Both the position numbers and the translations under genes were made by a program. Below are positions 47,082 through 58,232 of a stretch of DNA of 64,000 nt, one piece after another. The notes beneath the pieces are model-generated. The model did no database searches. It was given only the letters and a program-made list of their open reading frames with translations, and was not told the DNA's origin. How positions within the stretch are numbered: the first letter of the stretch is position 1; every line of letters starts with the position of its first letter. Source of the DNA: Anaeramoeba flamelloides (lineage: Eukaryota > Metamonada > Anaeramoebidae); the NCBI GenBank assembly GCA_027625915.1, contig JANTQA010000047.1, positions 13,082,001 through 13,146,000 on the forward strand, given 5' to 3'.

Positions 47082-47598
47082 GGACTGCATTTTTAGGTGA
47101 AAACAGTAAAATAATATATAAAATCACCCTTGAATAAGTTATGTAATCCAAGTAATATTTATCCAAGTAGAATTTCTTTTCGAAAAAATGTGAAATTTTC
47201 ACAATTTCAACAATTTTCACAATTTTTACCTTGTTAGATCATGCGAAATTTTGATTTCAATATTTTAGAATTTCCATTTCAACTTTCGGAACTCACACTA
47301 TTTTCTAGAGCAGTTCTTCATCTTTTTTAAATTTACTTTTACAAGTTTGAAATTTTCCAAAATTTGAAATGCACTTGAAAATCCCCAAAAGCCATTTTTT
47401 GTAATTATTTTTTTTGTTATTTTCAATTTTCCTTTTCATTGAATAACAAAGAAAAATATTCTTCACGAAAAGGTAAAGATGACAAAAAATGTTTTTTTTT
47501 TTTTTTTTGTCCAATTTCTTCGGTGTGAAAATTTTTTTTGAGAAGTGAAAGTGAAATAACAGAATTACTCAAACCCCCCAAGGGTGGGAACGTAGTCC
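47082..47598 (-). mobile_element. TTAA-flanked element, 517 bp (copy 1, inverted)
   Basis: Flanked by TTAA (47078-47081, 47599-47602). The ends GGACTGCATTTTTAGG and the reverse complement of GGACTACGTTCCC form short inverted repeats. It aligns along its length, in reverse orientation, with 58710-59231. No coding capacity. It ends 368 bp before the polymerase start. Confidence 0.85.
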
Positions 47599-47966
47599 TT
47601 AAATCTCAAAAATTTTAACTTAATTCGATGCTTTTTTTTGGCAATTAGATCAGAAAGTTTCTCTTCTGACTTGAAAAACGAAGTCAATGAGTCTATTTTG
47701 AATCGATTTAAAAAACAATAAAATTCAAACGGAACACCCTAAATACATTATTTTCTGTGAATAAAGATCACAAGTACAAAAAACTAACTCGAACATTAAT
47801 AAAATTTTATTTAATTCTAAAAGACTACAACTAGAGACAGTTTAAATCCAATACAGTTAAACACTAGTAATTATTGTACCCTTATTGAGATTTTTCAGTG
47901 TTTTTCAAAAAACAACCTTCTTTGAGGGAATAATTTTTAATAATTTACAATAATCATTTTTTTCAA

Positions 47967-50129
47967 ATGTCTATTTCTTCAAATTATACAAGCAATTCAA
48001 AAATAAAAAACCAAAACCAAACAAACCAATTTAATGAATTCGTATTATCTGCAAGAGAAATTTGCTTCAGTATAATTGATAGCAAAAACAACGAAACATG
48101 TTTCACGCAAATACCATTAAAAAAAAAAAAAAGGAGAACAATTGTGAATAAAAATTCTAATTTAAAGACCAAGTCCACAAACAAAGAGAGTGAAACACCA
48201 ATTTTCTATTTAGCTGTGCTTATTGACAAATTTAAGAAATATTTATTACCACCATCATTTCTGAACAAAATTCTTGAATTGGCCCCAGAGGAATGTGTTT
48301 TCTTTGTTTATGATCTTTTACATTTTTACCGAGAATACCAAACTTGTGAATTATTTTCTTCAACAAGACAATGGTTGTTTGATTTCAAAGTGTGTTGCTG
48401 GCTCTTAAAGCCAGAACTGAAAAATTATAACTTAGAGAAAATAAGAAATGAGTTTAGAACCCTGGAATCTCAAAAAAAGCACCATTCTTTCTCGTTCGAG
48501 ATGGAAGAAGATCAAGATCAATATGAAAAAGAAAAATTGACTCCAAAAGAAAAAGAAAAGCAAGAGAAAATTGAAATTCAGAAATTCAATAATTCCCAAA
48601 CAATCTCCTTCCCATTTTCAATTCTCGCCCAATCCCGTTCCCAATTTAAGAAAGCACAGGTGCAATTATTTTCAAACGTCTTAAAAATGAGCCAAATCTT
48701 CCAAACTGTCCTCGGCCTTTTAGCCGAGCGCAATTACTTGCAGCTGTACGAAGGCATTGAATTCCCCTTGATAAATTCCTTATTTATTTTGGAATTCAAT
48801 GGCATTGGCTTTGACTACGAGGAAGCAAGAGAAGGTTTGCTTAACGAAGAAACGGCGATTCAAGAACTGTATCAAGACATACAACGATATGGGTTCAATT
48901 TTGATGTAAATAATCTTGCGCAGGTCTCAAATTTGATTTTTGATCAACTAAAATTGCAACCAAAAACTAATTTCATTTCAAATAATGTTAAAAAGGAAAA
49001 CCTCTACTCAACCCAAGAATCAGTCTTGTCCCAATTGGTAAACCAGCACCCGATCGTCCAAAATATCTTGGACTATCGGGGATCGTTAAGGAAAATACAG
49101 TCTCTCCAAAAATTACTTGATTCCTTCAGCAATAGCAAGCGCTCCCAACAAAGAAACAGGCTGTTTTCCTTTTTCACGCAAATCGGAACATCAACGGGGA
49201 GACTTTCTTCAACAAACATCAACTTTCAAAACATTGACGCCTCGATAAGAAAGTATTTCAAGCCAAAAAAGGGGTATTCGTTCCTATCGATCGATTATTC
49301 TGCATTGGATCTAAGGGTCCTAGCCCACCTCTCCAAAGAAGAGCTCTTAATCGAAATCATGCAGGACAAGGACAAGGACGCGATCTCTGAAATTGCTTCA
49401 ATGATCTTAAAGAAAGATCCAAAAAAAGTAACAGAATTGGAAAGGAAAAATATTAAGCAGGTCTTATACGGCACAATTTATGGGATGGGCTTCAATAAAA
49501 CCGCCACTTCACTTCAAATTACACCCATAAAGGCACAAAAACTGCAAAAAAATATCAGAAACACTTTCCCCACCCTCCATAAATGGCTAATCACACTCAA
49601 ATCAAATTCGAAACACAATGGTTATACAGAGTCTCTATTAAAAAGAAAAAGATATTTTTCAAATAACGAGAGGGAAAATAATATCCCAAATAATAATAAT
49701 AATAATAATAACTATAATAATAGTAAAAATGATGATGAGAATAACAACCACAGCAGCAGCAGGAAAAATAATTTTTACTTTGATAATGAAAGCAATTTCA
49801 TTGAAAGTCAAAACCAAAAACAAATCAACCACTCAAGGAGTTTTTATACAAAGCTAGAAAGAATTATAATAAATACCACAATCCAAGCCACAAGCGCCGA
49901 TATAATGAAATTAGCAATGTTGGATATCCACCATAAAATAATGGAAAACAGTTGGAAAAATGATTTACAGATGGTATGCCAATTACATGACGAGTTTCTA
50001 TTTGAAGTGAAAAATGATTTGATTGAGAAAGCTTCAAAAATGGTACAAGAAGTAATGGAAAATGTCGTCAAATTTCGAGTACCTTTAATTACAAAAATTA
50101 AAATCGCTGAAAATTGGGGAGACTGTTAA
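47967..50129 (+). CDS. Family A DNA polymerase, theta/nu type (720 aa)
   Basis: Template-directed DNA polymerase of the Pol I fold, most like the polymerase part of eukaryotic POLQ/POLN, enzymes of end-joining and damage bypass. Single exon; ATG at 47967. Residues about 25-160 look like the inactive exonuclease-like domain (FFVYDLLHF, CCWLLKPELKNYNLEKI). The thumb follows (NGIGFDYEEA; DYRGSLRKIQSLQKLL). Then come TSTGRLSSTNINFQNID, motif A (FLSIDYSALDLRVLAHLS, metal ligand Asp443), motif B (Arg493, Lys497, Tyr501, Tyr505 in YGTIYGMG) and motif C (QLHDEFLFEV, Asp675, Glu676). Tyr501, where E. coli Pol I has Phe762, is usual in POLQ-like enzymes. Motif A is odd: the usual S-Q-I-E-L-R is S-A-L-D-L-R, so the steric-gate Glu is Asp448. 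An Asn-rich insert (about 570-623) lies between motifs B and C. No helicase domain is attached. Confidence 0.96.
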   Translation: MSISSNYTSNSKIKNQNQTNQFNEFVLSAREICFSIIDSKNNETCFTQIPLKKKKRRTIVNKNSNLKTKSTNKESETPIFYLAVLIDKFKKYLLPPSFLNKILELAPEECVFFVYDLLHFYREYQTCELFSSTRQWLFDFKVCCWLLKPELKNYNLEKIRNEFRTLESQKKHHSFSFEMEEDQDQYEKEKLTPKEKEKQEKIEIQKFNNSQTISFPFSILAQSRSQFKKAQVQLFSNVLKMSQIFQTVLGLLAERNYLQLYEGIEFPLINSLFILEFNGIGFDYEEAREGLLNEETAIQELYQDIQRYGFNFDVNNLAQVSNLIFDQLKLQPKTNFISNNVKKENLYSTQESVLSQLVNQHPIVQNILDYRGSLRKIQSLQKLLDSFSNSKRSQQRNRLFSFFTQIGTSTGRLSSTNINFQNIDASIRKYFKPKKGYSFLSIDYSALDLRVLAHLSKEELLIEIMQDKDKDAISEIASMILKKDPKKVTELERKNIKQVLYGTIYGMGFNKTATSLQITPIKAQKLQKNIRNTFPTLHKWLITLKSNSKHNGYTESLLKRKRYFSNNERENNIPNNNNNNNNYNNSKNDDENNNHSSSRKNNFYFDNESNFIESQNQKQINHSRSFYTKLERIIINTTIQATSADIMKLAMLDIHHKIMENSWKNDLQMVCQLHDEFLFEVKNDLIEKASKMVQEVMENVVKFRVPLITKIKIAENWGDC

Positions 50130-50819
50130 TAATTTTTTATTTTTTTGTTGTTTTTTGTTTTTGGTTTTTTGTTTTTGTTTTTGATTTTACCCCATTAAAA
50201 CTTTATTAAAAAGGCATGCAAAGTATCATGGAATTTGAAATATCTTTATTTATATTTTTTTGTTAATAACATCTTTTATGAATAATAATTTGGATAATTT
50301 ACTACTGTTAAATTCCTAATAATTCATCAGCATTTTATTTTTTATTTTCTCTTTTAAAAAAAGTTCTCAATTATTAAAAATAAAAATATTAAGGGATCAG
50401 TCTTCTACAACAACTTGGCAAAATTTTAAAATATGTTATTGGTGGTATTCTCTACTTACAAATTTTGGATATGCCAAGTGTCAAAAAATTCTGATCGACT
50501 AAGGAAGCCATAAAAGAAAATAAGATTAGTGAGATCAATTTTTTTTTGTGATTTTTTCTGAAAAAGAAAACTATTAAATTCATTTAATTTCTCACAAGTT
50601 TTTACCCAATTTTTTGTCATTTTGATCTTTATTATACAATAAAAGTCTTTGTTACCAGTAATATTAATATAAATATTTTTTTTCAATTTTGAGATAAAAC
50701 TTTTGGTTAACCAAAAAAATGATATATTCATAATATTAAAAAATAATTGTATTTTTTAAGAATGGTAGTTATAATAATTAAAGTTTTAAGTCATTTAAAA
50801 ATTTTAAAAAAGAAATTTT

Positions 50820-52469
50820 TTTTTTTTTTTTTTTTTATTATTTGAGGGAGGAGTTATTAGCTCCTCTTATTTGTCCGAATTCCTAAATTTTTATTTAGGA
50901 ATCTTATTAAAGACTCAAAGATAAGTTTATTATCCACTAAGGTTAATAAACTTGATGAATCCTTTTTTATAATAATATCAAAAATTGAAAATATTATTAT
51001 TTTTTAATATATTAGATATATTGTGTTTTTTCAATTCAGATATCCAGATTTTACGATTATTTTCATAGGCTGAACAATTCCATAGAAAATGATCCAAATC
51101 TTCAATGATATCTAAATTATTTATTTTTTTACATATCTCACAATATTTTGATTTATTTTTATTCATAACATAAGAGTATCTATTTAAATAATTTGTAAAA
51201 TTTCTGAGTTTTAAAATTGAAGTTGAACCCTTCCATTTTAAATATCTTTATTCTTTGTTTATTGTGTTATTTATTTGGATAATTTTTAAATATTTTTGAG
51301 GAGTGTCGCAGAGTGCCGTAGAGTTTCTAGGTTTTCTTGAGGTTTTCTGTTTTATTTCAAAAATCTATCGATTTTCCAAATAAACAGAAAACTCGAGAAA
51401 ACCTAACGACGCTTTTCCAAAATTTAAAAGAATTGAGTAAAATCTTAGATTTTACTCTATTCTTTTGAATTCTGGAAAAGCTAACGGGGTTTTTTTTATT
51501 TTAAGAAATAAACTGGAAATTTCAAAAATTTTCAGTTTATTTCTTAAATTAAAAAAAACCTAACGACATTTCCAGCTTGAGCTATTTTCTAGTTGTTTAA
51601 TTCTGAATTTATCCAATTCAATTTCTAATTCTTATAAGTTATTTGATTGCCAGTTAATATTTTCAAATTCTTTTTCTCTAAAAGGTAGATAATTAATTAA
51701 TTCATCAAAAACAAGGGTTTTTAATTTTTGTATTAATTTAAATCTTCTTTTATATCTTGTTATTCTAACAGGATCAATTTTTGCTTCAGTTTTATAAATA
51801 AGCCTGGGAGAACGTGGGTTAATTAATAAAAATTTTGTAATTTTTTTATTAATCCAAGTATCAATACCTTTAAAATCTGTTTTTGTTAAATCAAATATTT
51901 CTAATCCATATAATAGTTGACTATGTAATACAGCTTTAAAAAACTAAATTTTTAATCCATTATATTAATTTTTTTGTTGTAAGATATTGATTATTTTTTT
52001 GAAATTGGTCTTAACTTTCTCAAGGTTAAACCTTAAATGAGTTTTTTTATCCAGCCAAATACCAAGATATAAAATTTTCTTTAGGAATTAAAGTCTTTTT
52101 CGTTTTATCACTATTTGGATTCATTCCGAAATCTTTTATAATTTTAAAGATTTTTTCTAGTTGAAAATTTATTTCTATCAATGATCCTTTCATAAGTAAA
52201 ATTAGATCACCAGTAAACATCTGAACATGTATTTCAAGTGATTTCATTTTTTTTTCGAAGACTAAAATGAGTAATAAATCTAAATAATAAAGGAGATAAT
52301 GGATCTCCTTGATAAACACCGATTCCTTCTTTTGAATAATATGCAAGTAGATATTTTACAATAATTTCATTTTTAATAAATTTTTTAATTGAGTAATAAA
52401 TCAATGAATGATGTATAGAGTCAAAACATTTTTGAATATCTATTGTAACAATATAAATATCTCCAAATT
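50820..52469 (-). mobile_element. LINE copy 3, older and 5'-truncated
   Basis: Same LINE family as the copies at 29190 and 42168, clearly more diverged. Minus-strand pieces include GDPLSPL-like sequence near 52300, QMFTGDLILLMKG (catalytic YxDD decayed to TGDL), FYLTKTEAKID-like sequence near 51790 and the C-terminal finger CEICKK...DHFLWNCSAY (near 51070-51150). Poly-A tail as poly-T at 50816-50836. An 8-bp duplication GAAATTTT lies at 50812-50819 and 52470-52477, and matches the unsplit site GAAATTTTG in D copy 2. A hairpin cluster is inserted at about 51300-51565. Confidence 0.88.
51300..51565. mobile_element. Modular hairpin element inserted in LINE copy 3
   Basis: Leader AGAGTGCCGTAGAGTTTCTA, then three palindromes in a row: AGGTTTTCTTGAG...AAACAGAAAACTCGAGAAAA; TTTTCCAAAATTTAAAAG / CTTTTGAATTCTGGAAAA; TTTTAAGAAATAAACTG / CAGTTTATTTCTTAAATTA. 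They are separated by CCTAACGACGC- and GCTAACGGGG-like spacers and end in CCTAACGA. It interrupts the LINE alignment, so it was inserted later. Confidence 0.8.
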
Positions 52470-53229
52470 GAAATTTTGTTGTTATTTTAAGATAGAATTC
52501 GATTTTTCGAAATAAAATTTTCTTGAAGATATTTGGTAATTAGTTAATTTTACCCTTTTAATTCAAAATCATTTTTTTTCTGACAAAAGTGATTTGAATT
52601 TTTATAAGGATATTTGTGAATAAGACCAAACAATTTGTTAACAAAATTTTTCAATACTGAAAAATCTTTTTAAAATTTGAAAAATTTTTTTCAAAATCAG
52701 AAAACAACTTTTTTGAAACATCAAAGAATGAAAATTTTTCTTGCTTCATAAGTCTTTATTTAATTGATAAACTGTAGTTATGCTTCTACCAAATATTATT
52801 TATTGAATCACCTATTTTTCAATTATTTTTATTGACTTATATTTAAATTGAAAGAATAATCTTTAAAAATAGTAAAAAATTTTTTCAAAATTTGCTTTCG
52901 AAATCAATACTTGCCAACATAAAACTAAAAATAATTTTTACCATTTTCAAGAATTAACTTAATTTTTAAACAAAAAATAGGTTTTTACTTTTTTGAGTTT
53001 TATATTGAAAACATGCAAATTTTGAATTTCAAAAAAGAGACTCAAATATATAAATTGTTTTAATGATGTTAACTAATTGATTTCATAAGCTGAAACACAA
53101 ATCAAAAAAATAATTTTTTTTCAAGAATCTGGACAAGATTTCATTTTATTTTTATATAAATACTACTCCCGTAATGTATTTATTTATTTTTTTTATTTTT
53201 TTTTTAAGGGTGTGTCTGTGCCAAGGAAC

Positions 53230-53960
53230 TGAATAATATAAACTATTTTTCAGTCAAAGGGGCCCAGTTGTAATGGTATAATACACGTGTTCAAAGGGTT
53301 TGCATAGATATTAGAAGAAAAATTTTATTTAGGAAATTTTCAAAATTGAAATTATTTTTTCACATTTTTGTTTTTTTTTTTCGATTTTTTTTTTAAAAAC
53401 GTCATTCATTTGCAAAAAATTTTTTTGTTGCAAGATCAATAGTCACTTGGTAAAAATGTGTTATTCTAATGTCATTGAAACCATGTAAAGATTGTTGAGA
53501 AATCTATTGATTTCTATGCAATTCAATTCGATCTTTGATCTTGATATTTGTTTAATAAATGTGAAAAAATTTCACTTCATTTTCATTTCCTTTTTCAAAT
53601 AGAGACCACAATACCAACAAACTTTGTTTGGGGGGCTTAATTTCTAAAAGAAAAGTTTGGAAAATAAAGTGAAAAATGTTTAATATTTATTATTCAAATA
53701 CCAATAGAAGTTCAAAACAAACATCGTTGTTTTTCTCAATAGGGATCTAAGAATTTGAGTTTTTCAATTTTCAAGAAAATCTATTGATTAATTAGTTTTC
53801 TTTCAGACATGAATCAGGATTTCTTTGATGTTTATTATTCTCTTTATTTCTTATTTGTTATTTAAAGGTCAATTATATAAAATAATTGATATTTGAAAAA
53901 AAACGTTTCGCCCCTTTGACTGAAACAGAGTTTATAAACTGTCAAAAAAAGTCTAGATAA
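53230..53960. mobile_element. Repeat E, copy 2 (best-preserved ends)
   Basis: Inverted ends of about 27 bp: left TATAAACTATTTTTCAGTC then AAAGGGGC, right GCCCCTTTGACTGAAACAG then AGTTTATA. The interior aligns with 22565-23290 over about 730 bp (GATCTTTGATCTTGATATTT and AATTTCTAAAAGAAAAGTTT are shared). No open frame. TA-type target likely. Confidence 0.85.
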
Positions 53961-54189
53961 AAACATTAATCTATTCAAAATTTATACCTACAATTAAGTC
54001 AAATTAACGATTATTTACTACATCTAGTTTTCCATAGGGTTTCATCTTGGTTTTAAGAAATCAGAATTGAAATTTATAAATTGAATTTTTTGTCTCAAAA
54101 ATGAGGGATTATTACAATTTCAGTGGAATTTCATAAATTATTTATATTTTTTTCTCTACAATCAGTTCCACTTGTAAGCAACAAAACCC

Positions 54190-54400
54190 CAAGAAAACCA
54201 CCGTTGGGTTTTCTAAAATTTGAAAGAATATAGAAAATCAAAGAATTTACTCTATTCTTTAGAATTCTGGAAAACATAGGCACTCTACAGCAATCTGTGC
54301 TACTAAATGGGGACTTTAGTTATTTTTTTCCAGAATTTAAAAGAATTTAGTAAAATAAATATAATTATACTAAATTCAGATCAAATCTCGAAAACAAAAG
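54190..54400. repeat. Modular hairpin remnants, reverse orientation
   Basis: Palindrome TTTTCTAAAATTTGAAAGAA / CTCTATTCTTTAGAATTCTG, followed by AACATAGGCACTCTACAGC, the reverse complement of the AGAGTGCC leader seen at 51300 and 38300. A second half-hairpin CCAGAATTTAAAAGAATTTA follows. Confidence 0.6.
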
Positions 54401-54460
54401 ACTATCAATATTTATCATTAATTGTTTTTTAATCTAGATTCAAGTTTTATGAGATGAATA

Positions 54461-54631
54461 CAGTAAGTTCCACTTTTAATACACACAAAAATCTACAAAT
54501 TACTTCACAAAATTCAAATTCTCATAAAATAAAGTGTTTATTAAAAAATTCCATAAAATCTGCTTTAATTTGAGATTTTTTCGTTACATACATTCCATTG
54601 AAAGTTTGTGTCTTAAAAGTGGAACTGACTT
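54461..54631. mobile_element. Decayed relative of the CAGTCAGTTTCAC foldback
   Basis: Left CAGTAAGTTCCACTTTTAAT, right TTAAAAGTGGAACTGACT, with TA at the left flank and near the right end. Internal AATTTGAGATTTTTTCG matches the element at 45559. Arms are strongly eroded. Confidence 0.7.
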
Positions 54632-55879
54632 TATATCAGTTTTAAAACTATAAGTTATTTTCTATACAAGTAAATATCTCACAGTTGATTTACTTTACAA
54701 TTCATTTTATTAGTGATTTATAAAATTTTTTACAAAAAAAAAAACCTTTTTTTCTCATGACTCGAAACTTTCAAAAAGGTAATATTGATAACATCAATAA
54801 ATACAATAGCTTCATCATTTCAAGTTTTTTTGTGTTTATTAGCTTGTGAATAAGCAAAAGTTATTATAAAGGAGCTAAGTTAATATGAGTAATTGTTTTT
54901 TTTTAACCAAAAATTATCAATTTTTATTTTAAAGCCAATATATATATATTTATGTATATATATATATACACACACACATATATATATATATATCTATATG
55001 ATGTCAAATATTTAAAAATCATTTTTTCAAAAACCATAATTTTTTGTTATTTTGTTCCATAGAATATACAATTTGGTTTTTATAATATCATATATAGAAT
55101 ACTCATTTTTAAATGTAGCTGTCTGATTTTTTTTGAGACAATTTTAATTTATGAATATAATAAGTCTAAAATTATTGATAATTTTAGCATTATTTTTTTT
55201 AATTAGGATTGCAATTTCTTAAATAATTATATTACATTATTTTTTATGAAAAATTTTCGTTGTTGATTCATAATATTTTGAAATACCCTTTGAATAATTA
55301 AACTTTCAAAAGTTAATGTCTTATATTACTTTTTTTGTTTTATCATTTTATTTGATTAATTATTACATATCCCATCAATTAAAAAAAAAAAAAAAAAAGT
55401 GTGGTTTTTAATTTGTATTGCCGTGTTATCAAGTAAGGACTGGTTATTTTAACAATGCTGTTAAAATTAATTCAAATAATTATAATTTTTTAAAAAAGGT
55501 TCAATAGGGGAAACTTAAGAAAATCACTAAAAAAATCAGTGATAATTGAGTTAATGAAGATCTTGGGTTTTTTTTAACCAAATAATAAATAAAAAATTTA
55601 GAAACTTAAAATTTAAATTTTTTTTTATTAATCTAAAAACAATAGAAAATTATTTATAATAAAGTGAGGATTTTTTTATTTCCTTTTTTTCAGGATTCTT
55701 AGAAAAATCACTATTTTAAAGTTGTTTAGTTTAAAAAATTGAGGATTCAACTTTTTAAAAAGTAACCTAGGGGCTGGATAAGTAAGAAAAGAATCTAAAA
55801 AAAATACTTTTTTTCTCTTATAATAGAATAAAAATTTGAAAACTATCTTGGGAATTCTAACTTTTTAAAGTATTTTATT

Positions 55880-58232
55880 TTAGATGACAATAATTATTAT
55901 TTATTTTTTTCCCAAAGGTAATAGGGTAAATATTTACACTAGGATACAATTAAATCCACGATACAGCTACATTAATCAAATTTAGAGAAATGAATAATCA
56001 TTTTTAAAAAAATTTTTTTTAACCAATTAAATTCCAGTCAAAAGATCTTAATCTCTTTTTGTTTGTAGATTTTAGAAAATCAAATTAATAGAAAAAAAAA
56101 AATTTGTAAAAAATTTTTATTTAGATAAAATCTCACTTTTGATAAGTCCTGAAAATCTGTATGAATAAATAGCCTTGAAAATTTAATCTTATTTTGAAAA
56201 TACAATAAAAATAAATCAAATATCGAACCCTTGAATATCTAAAACAATTGATCATTTATTATATTCACAAATATTTCAAAAATTTCTTGAAATATAAAAG
56301 ACTAATCAATATTCTTTTTCAAATATTAAGGGTATAAAATAGAAACTCTTAGTATTAAAAGTAGTTGTTTGATAATATTTATTATTTTTTATTATTTTTA
56401 TAATTATTAATTTGTATTTTTTTTATTTGTTTCAAAATATATAAAAAATTCTGAGAAATAATTGTTAAAATCTATTCATACATTTTATCTATGTTCTGTT
56501 AATAATCCACTGAATGAATTAAGATTGGGTATTTAATTATTGATTATAAATAATCAAATTAAAAAGTATTTCTTATTGTTTTAGATTGAATTTTCAAGGT
56601 TTTAATAATATATTTTGGAAGAATTTTTGATTTCATTGTTTTGGTTCTTTTTTTCCTCTGATTTTTTATTTGAATAAAAGAGTAAAAATTGAAAAGAACT
56701 GTTCTATGAATAAAAAAATTATATTTTTTTCAAGTTTAAGGGACTAGTCTTCTACGACAACAAGGAAAAATTTTATAATATGTTATTGGTGGTATTCTCT
56801 ACTTTCGTATTTTGTAGATCCCAAGTGTCAAAAAATTCTGATCGACTAAGAAACCCATAAAAGAAAATTGGTTTAGTTAGATCAATTTTTTTTTTCCATT
56901 TTTTCTGAAAAAGAAAACTAATAAATTTATTTTATTTCTCATATTATAACAAGTTTTTACCCCGTTTATTGTCATTCTGATCATTATTAGACCATAAAAT
57001 TTCTTTGTTACCAGTAATATTAATATGAAGATTTTTTTTCTTCTTTAAGCTAAAACTTTTGGTTAACCAAAAAAATGATTTATTAAACGGATGAAAAAAT
57101 AATTGTATTTTTTTAAGAAGAATAGTTATAATAATCAAATTTTTGTGGTCATTTAAAAATTTTACTCAGAAATTTTGTTTTTGTTTTAAGATGAAAATCG
57201 ATTTTACAAAATAAAATTTTCTTGAAGATATTTGGGAATTAGTTAATTTTATCCTCAAAATTCAAAATCTATTTTTTTTCTGCCAAATGTGATTTGAATT
57301 GTTATAGGGATTCTTGTGAATAAGACCAAACAATTTGTTAAAAAAATTTTTCAAAATTGAAAATTTTTTTGCAATTTTTTTTCTTTTTTTGAAAACCAGA
57401 AAACAACTTTTTCAAAGCATTAAAGAAAAAATTTTTTTTTGCATAATAGATCTCAATTTAATTGATAAACTGGAGTTAAGTTTCTACCGAATATTCATTT
57501 ATTTAATCACCTAAACCACGAATAGTTTTAATGGATGAGATTTGAATTGATATATTAATCATCGAAATTGAAAACAAATAAAAAATATGCTTTTGAAATC
57601 AACACTTTCCAATATAAAAAGTAACCTATTTTTTTGTTTAAGAATTAAGTTAATTCTTAAAAATGGGAAAATATATTTTTGGTTTTATATTGGAAAGATA
57701 CAAATTTTGAATTTCAAAAAAGAGACTCAAATCAATAAATTGTTTAAATGAGGCTAACTCATCCATTTCATAAGTCGAAACACAAATTACAAAAAAAAAA
57801 ATTTTCAAGATCTCGACAAGATTTCAATTTATTTTCAAAAATGACTACTCCCTTAAAATAATTATTGAATTTTTTTTTGAAATTAAGTAGATTTTCTACC
57901 AAGTAATTCCAAAACATAGAAGTTACATTTTTAAAGTCTATTTTTGGAAACTTCCTTTACAGGCAATAAAATTTCAATCTTCTTACAAACAAAATAATTT
58001 TTTTTGAAATAATTGAGAAAAAAAATTGATTTTGTAACTTTTCAAAAATGAGAAAAATGGATCAAACTTTTAAAAACAATAATTCATTTTCTCAAAATAG
58101 TATCAAAAGTAAGTTTGGTATCTTAATAATCAGGTTTTTACAACATTTTTTAAGTTCAAGATTGTCGTATTTTTTTTAGGATTTGCTATTAAATTTACTT
58201 AAAGATTTTTTATAGTTTAGTTGCCCCTTAAT
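55880..58232. repeat. Dispersed repeat C, copy C, split by D copy 2
   Basis: 55880-56735 and 57857-58232 together align with 10450-11690. The break falls exactly at the TTAA duplicated by D copy 2. Confidence 0.8.
56740..57852. mobile_element. Repeat D copy 2, TTAA-targeting element (1113 bp)
   Basis: Starts GGGACTAGTCTTC, ends GACTACTCCC (10-bp inverted ends with one mismatch), flanked by TTAA at 56736-56739 and 57853-57856. The unoccupied site survives in repeat C copy A as AAGTTTAAAATAATTATTG (TTAA at 11314-11317). The duplication could also be read as TA with AGGG...CCCT ends. No transposase recognised, so non-autonomous. Confidence 0.92.

Larger units (their letters stand above)
41635..47966. 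other. Spacer between the TBC and polymerase genes
   Basis: This 6.3-kb spacer lies between two genes transcribed away from each other. Contents: an inverted-repeat element split by LINE copy 2 (41872-43339), two copies of dispersed repeat H (43560-43960 and 44920-45300), a TA-flanked foldback (45559-45754) and a TTAA element (47082-47598). No host gene is supported. Confidence 0.6.
50393..53170. mobile_element. Repeat D copy 1, TTAA-type element split by a LINE
   Basis: The left end GGGATCAGTCTTCTACAAC follows TTAA (50389-50392). The right end ACTACTCCC is followed by GTAA, a decayed TTAA. The sequence on both sides of the LINE aligns with D copy 2 (56740-57852), including GTTATTGGTGGTATTCTCTA and AAATTTTCTTGAAGATATTTGG. 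Without the LINE it is about 1.1 kb. A partly conserved minus-strand frame (50731-50456; FFWLTKSF, INITGNK) recurs in copy 2 but is not recognised. Confidence 0.85.
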
